A stretch of DNA of 64,000 nucleotides, taken from NCBI GenBank assembly GCA_951394405.1, contig OX596339.1, positions 930,001 through 994,000 of the forward strand. The letters are read 5' to 3'. This DNA comes from Coprinellus micaceus (taxonomy: Eukaryota > Basidiomycota > Agaricomycetes > Agaricales > Psathyrellaceae). The notes beneath the pieces are model-generated. The model ran no database searches. It had not been told where the DNA came from and was given only the letters and a program-made list of their open reading frames with translations. Below are positions 1 to 9,215 of this stretch, in pieces. Both the position numbers and the translations under genes were made by a program. The first letter of the stretch is position 1, and every line of letters begins with the position of its first letter.

Positions 1-783
1 TTCTATATCTTTGAATCTGATTGCGTGCGTGCTCTATCGTAGATGGTAGTAGATCCAATTGAACCTTCTCAGAGGTGGTGGTGGTCTGAGGGAGAGATGC
101 AAGGTGTTGGGCGTGATGCTGTGTCACACCAGTTCCCTCATTCGGGAACCTGCGCTATCTATTGTCACCAGGATCAGCAGGGGATTACTATCGTGGATAG
201 ATTGTGGTAGTAGTCTATTTCGATAGTCCTCTGGGGAAATCTCTCCGACACTACTCCTAATGTAGGTCACTTGTAACGCGAGTGTGGCCCGTTACCTCCC
301 AAGAAGCTTACGACCTGCAGGATGAACCCAGCTGAGCTGCACGGAGTGTGAACCATACACAGGGAGCTAAAGTCTATATCGCCCTCATTATGACTCGGAT
401 CTTTCTTCTTGGTGCCCATCGCGACCGAGCTCGACTCGAAACTTTCCCCATGGCAGGTTGCATATAGCATTGCCCCTGTCGATGACGTCCACGCTCGCCT
501 CAGGGCTGCCGGCATCTAACTGGGTCCGGTTATCAGCTCCCCCAAGTCCAAGTCCAAGCGTGAAAAGAGCTTGGATGAAGGGGAGGAGTCCGCTGATGAG
601 ACAACGTGGTTGGGACAGGTAGCAGCATACTGGTATTACAAGGACGAGCAGGAGTGACAGGGGCTCGTCGCTGCGCAAGGAACAACTCTGATGTTTCGTC
701 AACTGCAACGAAAAAACGGAGGTTAGTGAAGTCACATAAAAGTATAGAAACGGCCATATCTCACTATTCGAGCTGTAGGGCCT
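1..783. other. No supported gene at left edge
   Basis: Only short overlapping open frames are present on both strands. The longest, on the minus strand at 388-735, has a hydrophobic stretch near its start, but I recognise no domain and see no convincing splice chain. The region may hold the end of a gene lying to the left. Nothing is called. Confidence 0.4.
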
Positions 784-2758
784 TCAAACAGTCGCCCAAA
801 TTTCATCCTCAATCTCCATATCCTTGTGGTCTAACCCACCCCCAACAATCCTCGGACTGGCCACGCTTCCACCTCCCTTCGCTTCCCTCTCCCTTTCCTT
901 CAACTCCCGCTCTCTCTCTTTTTGTTCCTCCTTCTCCCGCATGAGCACGTACGTGGGTGTCTGGTACGGCTTATAGTCGAGATGTCGCTTGACGTAGAAA
1001 CACATATAGGCGTTAGAAGCAAGGGCGGAGGCGAGGGTGGTATGTGTCACTTTGTCATCGTCGAAGCGGTACCACTGGGGGCCACATGGTCGGTCCAAGT
1101 GTGAAGAGGGAGAATGAACGGACGAACCTCGTCTTGGAATCGAGCATAGTTGATATAGTGCCCGTTGTCAATTTGACCTTCGTGGTTTATCACGGCGAAG
1201 AGGTCGTACTCGTAGAGTGCTTCAGGCCCGGGGTATCTGTAACGATGTGAGGGATCGAGTAGAGCTTCTTCTAGGCATTCACATACGAGAATGGTACACC
1301 TGCGCCAGGCCCGTTGGCGTTCTCCTTCTCCATCTCCTTCATGACCAGAGTGGTATATGGGGCCATATTGATGCTTGACGGAAACTGGACTTGAGTGTCG
1401 ATCTTGCGCGACTTGTCGTTCGTCCTCTGCTCGAACCGCTTGAACTGGATGCTCAACACGGATGGGAGCTTGCGTATGCTGAGCCGCTTGCTCGCTTCCG
1501 GGGAGCCTTTGGCACATTTTGAACATGAGTATTCTTTGGGGCCAAGTCTTTCGGGCTGCGTGTATCTGGAAGGGGATGAGTGTCGCGAACGGTGGAAGTG
1601 AAGCGATACGCACCTCCGCAGGCATGCCGCCAACGTATTCTCTGGCGGGGTTCCCTTTAACTCCAGACTGATATCCAGGGTTGGGTCAATCGTAGTGGTC
1701 GTATTCCCACACCGTTCGCACTTGACGTCGCTCTGCAACTGCCCTGCAAACGTATTATGGATCACGCAGTTGCACGACACGTTCGTTGATCCCCTGCACG
1801 TCGAGTGGATTTGGTTCAGCGTGGCAATGAAGAACTCGTGGGCGTCCTGCTGCGCATACCCCGACAGCTCCGACGAGGCCACCTTCCACAGCGTGTACAG
1901 GAAGCTCGTGGGGCCGTACGGCGCGGGGTCGTCCGAGTACACCTCCGTGAACAGTTTGTCCATCTCGCAGCATGTACAGGTGTCGAGCTTGCAGTTTCGC
2001 CAGTTATGCCTGTCACCGAGGAAGTAGCTTCGCAGGAGGGGGTTGTGAACAAGGCATTGGAGCACGACGTTGAGGAAACACGTCTGTCCCAGATTGACGA
2101 GACCGCGTCGACTTTGACATGGGAGGAGTTTGGCGTTCTCGAGCGCCGAAGTGTCTTTGTCGGTGGGAGACCATGGTTTGAAGGTTTCGCGCAGGTTCTT
2201 TGACTCTGAAGAGGGTGAGAATGGTTCCCTTATATGTGTAACCGTCGGCGTACCTTGGAACCTAGTTTCCTTCTCCTCTGCACTGACCACTGTCCGTGTG
2301 TAAAGCTCATCTAATGTGGAGTCGTAGATGAAGTCGTCGCACTGAGAACAATACAGCCGTCCCGACTTGGCATCCACACCTATCATCACATTGGGAATTC
2401 TCGAGGTTTTCATAGCAAGAGAAACACGTACAGAACGTATGGTTCGTTTGCTTGGAATGCGTGATAGCATGGCCATGTTCCCAACAAAAGGCCGCATCGC
2501 AATGCAAGCATGCAAACGGCCGCGACAACGCCAAATCGCATATCCCGCACGTAGGCGGCGATATCTGCAGGTATTTAGAACGCGAATCATCTCCGGAACA
2601 CGTCCACGACTCACCCTCCTCCGTTTAGGCGCTCGAACCGCTGAAGAACGGTGTACATTCCATGTCACAACTTGCTTGAATCTTGGGTATATCGCTTCAC
2701 CAAAGTTCTCCGACAGCTCGGCCTGAATGTGTGGGCACGAAGATGTCTCTCCGAACAT
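784..2758 (-). CDS. UBP8: SAGA deubiquitinase, Ubp8/USP22 type
   Basis: Ubiquitin-specific protease of the SAGA deubiquitinating module; by family it removes ubiquitin from histone H2B in the nucleus. Seven exons (2758-2615, 2564-2432, 2379-2254, 2205-1614, 1565-1287, 1236-1128, 1074-784) sum to 1,674 nt, 557 residues, with no frame conflict. Residues 1-110 form a ZnF-UBP domain: an early CPH motif, CGIC, CLHC, HGHAITHSKQ and a YCSQC end. The cysteine box NLGQTCFLN places the nucleophile near C177; the histidine box NGHYINYAR places the catalytic His near H451. Two introns (2253-2206 and 1613-1566) are 48 nt with no stop, so retaining them keeps the frame. Yeast Ubp8 is 471 residues and human USP22 525; the extra length here is a charged Glu/Arg-rich C-terminal tail. 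Start chosen because the first exon begins the conserved CPHI motif at once. Confidence 0.93.
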
Positions 2759-3727
2759 TCTGAGAGCGTCTAGAGGACTGGAGCTCGTGGTCAGTGTTCA
2801 ATGAAGAGCTCGACCACGCGGCTGCAATTGACAGTTCCGTGGCTGGGTGGCTGTGCTGAAAGCCCCTATTTCGCCACACAGGGCACGAGCGCCTATTTCT
2901 TTGAGAGGCGCCTGCAGGCTCAAGGGCAAAGTCCGACATCTTCGATATTTATACCCTATAGACTAGCCATCTGAGAATAATCTGTCTCATCACCATGCCC
3001 CACCTAAAGCCGATTCTGTGCCCAACGTTATCTAGTTGAATTATAGCTGCTCGTCAGAGAGCTGCATCAAGCACCGAGCCTGAGGTCTCTCAAGGAGCCC
3101 AAGGGCTATTACCTATATCTATACATCTCGATCCTACTATCCATTTTTCGTTCAAGGGCGTTCAAGCCGCCATACATATTTGGAAAAACTGCCCCTGTGA
3201 TCAGGCAAAGGCTTGACGCGTCTCGGCGATGGCCATCCATTGATCGTTTACCATCGCGCTCCCCTCCATTGGTATAATCCCCACGCTGCACAGGTCCCCA
3301 TATTATCACCCTGACACCGGGAAATGAACCCAAATCCCCACAAACGCCCACCACAGGACGAAAACGCACCGCCGTTCTCCCTGGAGCTCCAAACCATCCA
3401 GTTCACCTGTGAGGACCCGTCGAAGCCGCCGACGAAGAAGAGAACTTGTAGGAGAGCCATAGTCCTAACCGACCAAATGCGAAGACAAATACTCACTACC
3501 GCTGCGAGTGACAAACAGCCCCAAGATGGGACTGTCGTGTAGGCGCCCAAGCGCCTGTCACGGGTTCTGGGCCCAAAACGCCCGAGGTGACGAGGTGACA
3601 GGTGCAAGACTGCCTTTCTTTCTTGACCACCATCTTCGAACGCACAAAAAGGTGAGATTGTGGATCTGCGTATGCACCTATGTCACTCACTTCGACCGTA
3701 TTTTACAGACCACTCCCTTTGGGCAAC
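2759..3727. other. Intergenic; one weak small ORF
   Basis: Divergent spacer between UBP8 (minus) and the F-box gene (plus). A plus-strand frame at 3324-3542 could encode 72 residues with a basic KKR patch, but I see no homology, no convincing splice sites and no clear promoter. It may be the leader of the F-box gene. Not called as a gene. Confidence 0.3.
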
Positions 3728-5407
3728 ATGTGGCCCGACGCGACACGGCGACTGCTGAAAGCCAATGAAGAGGTTACGGTTGGAGGACACCGGGGGCAGC
3801 TTAGAAGTCGCGTCGCCGAGCTCCAAGAAGAAATGAATGTCTTGAACAGCTACCACAACACGCTCGTCCCTGCAGCCTCACTCCCATCCGAGATCCTCAC
3901 TGCCATTTTCTTCCTCTGTCAAGCTTCGGAGAGGCACGCTATTGGCTCGCAAATGAAGGAGACTCTGCGCTGGGTATACCTGACTCACGTTTGTCGTCGG
4001 TGGAGGGATGCCGCGATTGGTTGTGCCACGTTGTGGTCTCATCTTGCGTTCTCAAAGCCTGAGTTCACAGAGGTGATGATCCGAAGGTCGAGGACGGCGC
4101 CCTTGACTGTGGCATGGTGGCGTAACGATGGCGAGGAAGTGGCAAGGGCACTCCCATCGATTTTGCAGCAACCTGGGCGCCTGCAGAAAGTTGATATTCG
4201 CATCGACGCTACCGCTCGCTGCGGACTCCAGGTCCATCCCCTCTTGTCCAATCTTGTGGGAAGGGCACCTATCCTCGAGGAGTTATCTGTGGTCAACGCG
4301 CATGGATCCCTGCACAATGTGATACCCGACGACCTCCTCGAAGGAGGAGCCCCGTCCCTCAAGATTCTCTCGGTATACGGTTGCGCCATCGCCAAGTGGA
4401 CCTCCCTGCCGTTTGGACCCGCCTTGACTCACTTGTCACTGGGGTCTTTCAATGTCGTCGATACCCGTCCTCAAACCGCGGAGTTCTATGATTATCTCGG
4501 ACGTTTGCCCTCACTTCGCAGCCTGACCTTGCGTGAATTCCTCCCCGCGGGGAACGGGTCTCCCATTCAGACCCGCCGCACAACCTTGGCTGTCCTTCAA
4601 GAATTGGTGATCGACGACGAAACCGACCGGATGACCGATTTCTTTGCCGCCACGGAACTTCCACAGGCGAACACCATCGAACTATACATTGAAGATGGCC
4701 GCACAATGCCAGCTGTCGAACACCTTATTACAGCGCTGAAGACCTCCTGGCCGGCTGGGGGGGAGGTAGGGGTAACCCACCTCTTCATCTCCGACTCGGA
4801 GGATCCTGGACCAACTTTCACGTTTGCCATCGGACCTCACTCGAAACTCAACATTCTCTTAACCGATCTTGCCCCTCACTTCGTGGAAGGGTTTCTTTAT
4901 GTATTCTACGATGAACTAGGTTTCGAGTCTCTCGAAACCCTCGTCATCCATGGTTTTGTGGAGTTCAAGAACCTCGGGTTTCTTTCATGGAGGAGGCTTG
5001 GCAGGCTGGAGAAATTGAAGAAAATTCACTTCGATAGCTCGGCCGTCATTGGCTTCACCGTCATTTTTGGGTGTGAACCCTCAGTCGATGAAGGCAGCCC
5101 GGGTCACGGGCGGTTCCCTGCGCTTTCGGAGATCTCATTCGATAGGGTGAACTTCGATCCGCTGGAACAGTCTCAAAGGGAGGAAAGGCAGCCGATGAGC
5201 GTCGAGCATCTTATCAAGGGCTTGACATGGCGCCAACGTGTCGAGAGCGAGAGCCAGATTTCGAAGCTCTCCGTCACTCGTTGCTCGCACTTCCTCGCTC
5301 AAGATTTCAGCCATATTCAGGAGGTAGCCCCGGGTTTGGAGTTCCATTGGGACAAGTTAGAAGACACTACAGGCTGGGAACGTATCTGCAGTTATCCCGA
5401 CGACTAG
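3728..5407 (+). CDS. F-box-like protein with leucine-rich repeats
   Basis: Single-exon gene, 559 residues, of the large Agaricomycete F-box-like family. By family such proteins are putative substrate adaptors of SCF ubiquitin ligases. Start set at 3728, not the upstream frame opening at 3680, because every paralog here begins M-x-x-x-T-x-x-LL followed by a helical stretch. Residues about 20-50 form the HR-x(8)-EL-x-EE coiled region. The F-box-like core is LPSEILTAIFFL, then THVCRRWRDAAIGCATLW. Degenerate leucine-rich repeats fill the rest. The C-terminal WDK motif matches the WDG motif ending other copies. The substrate cannot be inferred. Confidence 0.8.
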   Translation: MWPDATRRLLKANEEVTVGGHRGQLRSRVAELQEEMNVLNSYHNTLVPAASLPSEILTAIFFLCQASERHAIGSQMKETLRWVYLTHVCRRWRDAAIGCATLWSHLAFSKPEFTEVMIRRSRTAPLTVAWWRNDGEEVARALPSILQQPGRLQKVDIRIDATARCGLQVHPLLSNLVGRAPILEELSVVNAHGSLHNVIPDDLLEGGAPSLKILSVYGCAIAKWTSLPFGPALTHLSLGSFNVVDTRPQTAEFYDYLGRLPSLRSLTLREFLPAGNGSPIQTRRTTLAVLQELVIDDETDRMTDFFAATELPQANTIELYIEDGRTMPAVEHLITALKTSWPAGGEVGVTHLFISDSEDPGPTFTFAIGPHSKLNILLTDLAPHFVEGFLYVFYDELGFESLETLVIHGFVEFKNLGFLSWRRLGRLEKLKKIHFDSSAVIGFTVIFGCEPSVDEGSPGHGRFPALSEISFDRVNFDPLEQSQREERQPMSVEHLIKGLTWRQRVESESQISKLSVTRCSHFLAQDFSHIQEVAPGLEFHWDKLEDTTGWERICSYPDD

Positions 5408-5624
5408 CTATTTAACCTTTGAGAATACACGCTGAAGGAACACCATCATTACTCCACGACTCAGTGTCATCTGCCCCTATGTTCCTAGAATCCGTTCGGT
5501 TGCAGCCTGGATTTAAATGCCCCCCTCCCCCGCGTCAGCTGCAGTCGTGGGGCCTGAACCAGGTCAGTCAGCCACGGAATGGTCTTGGTCTAAGTGGCAG
5601 CCCCTTTCGTGGCTCGCGAAAATG

Positions 5625-5631
5625 TATAAAG
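5625..5631 (+). promoter_or_regulatory. TATA-like box in gene-poor region
   Basis: The sequence TATAAAG is followed about 30 bp downstream by a C/T-rich stretch typical of fungal transcription starts. No long ORF follows, but usable splice sites do, so it may drive the candidate non-coding transcript described next. Confidence 0.3.
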
Positions 5632-6263
5632 CACTGCGAAATCGCAGGTTTCCCCCCAACTCGTTCACTCCCGCGGCCCCCCCACCAACCCCACCAACCT
5701 TCAATAACTTGAGGGGACTCTTGACGATTCACTCGCCCCTCTACAACTCGGTCATCAGGCTCAGTTTCCTGCTCCTTGGACCACACTACCCTGGGCGAGG
5801 TGCTGTTGGTGAGTCTACCACTTTCTCAACTCCTCCTCAATACCACTCATCTGACGCCCTCCCTTCCAGCTTCGGCGACCACCGTATACCACTCCCCCGG
5901 GGCCCCAGACCGGGAACCAACCCTCATATACATCGTCAGGCGCATACGCCTGCATGCACCTCATTCTGGGAGATGGTTAGAATGTGAGGAGTTCTCGTTC
6001 TTCTTTCTGAATCTCTCGCTGAACCTCGTTCAAAGCATCCTCACAAGCGCCACTCCCACCCCACCATCTCGAAAACTCGCCCCCCAAACGCGGACTGCGG
6101 TCTCAGAGATCAACCCCCGTTGGAGGATCCTCACCAGCTTCGCGTATCTCCTCTCTTCGTGACGGGCGCTCGTTACCTTGTCGCGTGCCCTGAGCCCCGC
6201 CTGACTACACCCCACGACCATGCGTCCCTGTCCTACCATCTCTTTGAAGTCCAGAGAGGACGT

Positions 6264-6304
6264 CCTTCCCTGCCCATTGATGGTTAATTCCTAGGGCGGG
6301 AAGG
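6264..6304 (+). repeat. Hairpin motif copy 1
   Basis: Core 6273-6296 has consensus CCCwTTGATGGTTAAyTCC followed by TAGGG. The flanks CCTTCCC and GGGAAGG extend the CCC/GGG closure through a G-C pair to 11 base pairs with one bulged T. It is the best-paired of four copies within 375 bp. Confidence 0.6.
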
Positions 6305-6490
6305 GTATTGCACTTGCACGCTTTGTCTCTACTGTGAGTGGCGATTCGCCCTTGGTTTTAGGCGTATTCAGGACCTGACGCTCCTCCCCACATAGTCTCG
6401 GGACTGGTCGAACATCGCTTGCAAAACGAAAAAGACCCTGATCTCGAGGACTCCCCGCTCCGCTTAAGGGCAGGGGTAGGGCCTCATCCA

Positions 6491-6524
6491 GGTGGCCCTT
6501 TGATGGTTAACTCCTAGGGCTCCC
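6491..6524 (+). repeat. Hairpin motif copy 2
   Basis: Core 6496-6519 matches copy 1 except CCCT for CCCA and C for T at the pyrimidine position. The stem is GGCCC against GGGCT plus GG/CC after one mismatch, so the flanks differ from copy 1 but still pair. Confidence 0.55.
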
Positions 6525-6560
6525 CCTTGCCATCCTCTATCTTCACCTTCGCCCGCTCGG

Positions 6561-6597
6561 TCGTCGGTGCCCTTTGATGGTTAATTCCTAGGGACGA
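6561..6597 (+). repeat. Hairpin motif copy 3
   Basis: Core 6570-6593. The CCCT/AGGG closure is kept, and an outer TCGT/ACGA pairing is possible across a 5-nt one-sided bulge. Confidence 0.5.
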
Positions 6598-6610
6598 AGG
6601 AAGGGTTTTG

Positions 6611-6642
6611 CATACCCATTGATGGTTAACTCCTAGGGTAGG
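6611..6642 (+). repeat. Hairpin motif copy 4
   Basis: Core 6615-6638. The closing stem is TACCC/GGGTA, so the outer pairs changed on both sides relative to copies 1 and 2. Confidence 0.5.
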
Positions 6643-6921
6643 AGCAAGTTTCTCAAAGCTTCATGGTATGCCTTGTCTCCTTTCATCCTTTCATACACTT
6701 CCTATGTTTGTCTTCTGATACGAACACCGTTTCTTCTGCAGACGTGGTCGGGCCCCCAAATATATGCCCACGAGTCTACCTAGAGTTTCGGTTAAGACTA
6801 TACTCTATTTATTTCTCTTGTACACACCTTTATGTATACATTCTAATCCCGAGATAAACACCGTATTTCCTGTACTCGTTGTAGCCCTGGCCTCCTCAGA
6901 CTGGAATCGCCCTGGTGGCCT

Positions 6922-8020
6922 TCACTCGGCGAGTAACCCGGGTCTATCGTTCCAGAACTCGTCCCTTATGATATCGCAATGCAAGAGTGCGACCGTTGTG
7001 GGGGGCTTTCCCTTCTTTTTCTCCTTCTTGGATTTCTTCGTGTCGATCTTCGTTATCGGACTGGATTCGCATTCGGTGGTAGATAGGGCAACAGGGGGCG
7101 TCGAGTCCTCCGTGGATGGATCTCCCTCTTCAGTAGGTGGTTCGGGGCCCTACGTCGGGGTCAGATATGCCGAAAAGGGATGGCGGTAATCGCGTACTGG
7201 TACGGCCTGCAGCTGGAGTTCCTCCCTCACCAACACGCTTCCCTTGCGATACCGCGCATCTAACTGGTTGTAGTTGATCTGGAACCTCGAGAACAGGATC
7301 TCATGTTTATCCTTTGAAAACGTGCCCTATAAAAGCGCGTCAGAAGGGCGATATCATAGAACCCAGCAGCACGCACCCTCAGTGTCGCATGCGCCTCCGT
7401 CGTCGTCTGCCCGCCCTGCTGCACCAAAGCCCAGAAAGTCGTGTTATAGAGGTTGTTGATGTGGGTATCGGCCTGCCGCCATGCAAAGTAGTCCCGGATG
7501 TGCTTCTCGGTGGGGTATGGGACTATCCTCCCGTCGAATGAGGGCGGGTATTGCAAGGATTTGTCGGGGAAGTACTTGGGCCAGTTGAGGACGTATGAGG
7601 AGGTGAAGTAGGATGTAAGGGTCGAAACGATCTTTGAACAGCGACGGTTGTAGAGGCTTGTCGACCTTTTGAGGAGGAAACTGGGCCCCTCATTGAGTAT
7701 TCGCTCTCGCTCGGACCATCATGCTCGTACTCACCTATATTCATCCGACTCCCCGAAGGCCAGAACGATGTCCGGATACTCCTCCATCACGCTCCTCGCC
7801 GCATGATCCATGAGCTCCAGTGCCCTCAGGTCGTTTGGCTTCTCGAACTCGTGCACATCGCTGAACCTGCCCCGCACGTCAGGCTCGCTGTCCTTCACGA
7901 AGCTCGTCGCACGGACCGGTGGAAAGAGTGGCCGTCCAGACGAAACAGCATGAACGTGTCTGGTAGCACAGGGTCTGGAAGCTCGAAGTTGCGCACGTAG
8001 CCATATTTCGAGTTCGCCAT
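6922..8020 (-). CDS. THG1: tRNA(His) guanylyltransferase
   Basis: Adds the G(-1) residue to the 5' end of tRNA-His, the identity element for histidyl-tRNA synthetase; an essential reverse-polymerase-type enzyme. Five exons (8020-7917, 7866-7735, 7680-7377, 7326-7198, 7149-6922) sum to 897 nt, 298 residues. Metal-binding residues fall exactly where the family has them: D29 in RLDGHSF, and D76/E77 in GESDEYS. The conserved block [17 protein letters not shown] and a C-terminal [10 protein letters not shown] are also present. A lysine-rich insert ([10 protein letters not shown]) between core and C-terminus makes it somewhat longer than the usual 240-270 residues; it could be a nuclear or nucleolar signal. 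It shares a 276-bp divergent upstream region with the HIT gene. Confidence 0.95.
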
Positions 8021-8296
8021 TGGCGTCGAGGTCGGTGATGACGATGGTCGAGACGAAGGAAAAGGCGGGGTCGACGGGAGAATATAATCTTATCGCCGTT
8101 TGGCGCGGTTGCAGAGGATCTCGAGAAGGTCCGTGACGGCGACGAAGCCGACGGTTCGACGCGCTCCACGCCTGCTCTCGACTTCCATGGCCACCTCCTC
8201 AACAATCCATATATACCCTCTCTCTCGTTTCCTGCTCTGAGCTAATATACTACTAACTAACCCTCGCGAACTCTCTCCCGCATACCCGCTTCGAAC

Positions 8297-9044
8297 ATGG
8301 TCGGCTTCTTCAGCAGTCTCTTCTCGTGTTTCCGGCCAACAGCCTCGGAGAAGAAGCCTTGCATTTTCTGTGGAATTCACGATACACCCGGGAAGGTCGT
8401 CCTATATGAGGTGAGTATACGCGTATTTCCCCCGCAGTGAATATGTTTTGAAGAGTTGAATGTGTTTATATCCCTACAGGATGACACTTTTGTCGCGTTT
8501 GACGACATTCGACCCGCCGCGAAACACCATTTCCTAGTTACCCCCAAAGCCCACGTAGGTGAGCCCCGGTTATACCTCTCGAAAGGGACCCTCAGTCTAA
8601 CTTCTACCCTGTTTAGAAAGCGTGCGGACTTTGAACAAGGAGCACGTCCCATTCTGTCAGTTTACCAATCCCTTCCACCGCGTTGAAGGCGGGCTGATAG
8701 TTAAATGCTCGCAGTGAAAGATATGGAGAAAGTGGGAAATGCCCTTATGGATAGGTATAACGTCCCAGAAGATGAACGAAGGTAGGCGCTGCCTCCCTCT
8801 TCAGGTTTCCCCCTCGCTCATTTGGTTCTGCAGGATGGGTTTCCATATCCCACCATTCAATAGCGTCGACCACCTCCACCTCCATGTTCACGCCTTACCC
8901 TATCGTTCCTCGCTTGTACGAAAGAAGTATCCTGTTGTGCACGGCTCAGGTCTTTATCACAAAGGGCTTATCTGGTTTGTGGAGGTTGGGCAGGCAATTC
9001 GAATCTTGGAGGATGGGAGAAGCATAGGGATCATGCCCTGTTAA
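8297..9044 (+). CDS. HIT-family nucleotide hydrolase, HINT3-like
   Basis: Histidine-triad protein, 169 residues, from five exons (8297-8410, 8480-8558, 8617-8655, 8715-8781, 8834-9044; 510 nt in total). The N-terminal CIFCG motif is the zinc-ligand pair of many HIT proteins. The active-site motif is HLHLHVHA near residues 113-120, preceded by NSVDHL. By family it probably hydrolyses nucleoside phosphoramidates such as adenosine 5'-monophosphoramidate; HINT3-like is the closest assignment I can make. It is divergently transcribed from THG1. Confidence 0.88.
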
Positions 9045-9215
9045 TAGCTAGCTAACTATATGCGGCAGGTGTGCAGTACGGCGACATCGGAGCACATGAC
9101 TTTACAGCTTTCCTCATACTGATTTCGTCTCGTTCGATTTCGTCTCATTCCTTTCTTCCGCAACCGTCAAGTTTGATTCAGGACGACGTTGCCTCACCCC
9201 AAACGAACACCCAAG

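Larger units (their letters stand above)
5650..6860 (+). ncRNA. Candidate spliced non-coding transcript
   Basis: No supported protein gene lies between the F-box gene and the 3' end of THG1. Two good intron signatures occur: a GTGAGT donor near 5810 with a TCTGAC branch and CTTCCAG acceptor near 5870, and a GTATGC donor near 6664 with a TTCTGCAG acceptor near 6740. Frames in the implied exons are short and lack recognisable domains. The implied exons contain four copies of a conserved 24-nt motif. This is inference; RNA evidence would be needed to accept it. Confidence 0.25.

Noticed and set aside
6264..6642. Reading the TAGGG-ending repeats as interstitial telomere DNA
   Set aside because: The copies are dispersed, 24 nt long and share a unique loop; they are not tandem TTAGGG units.
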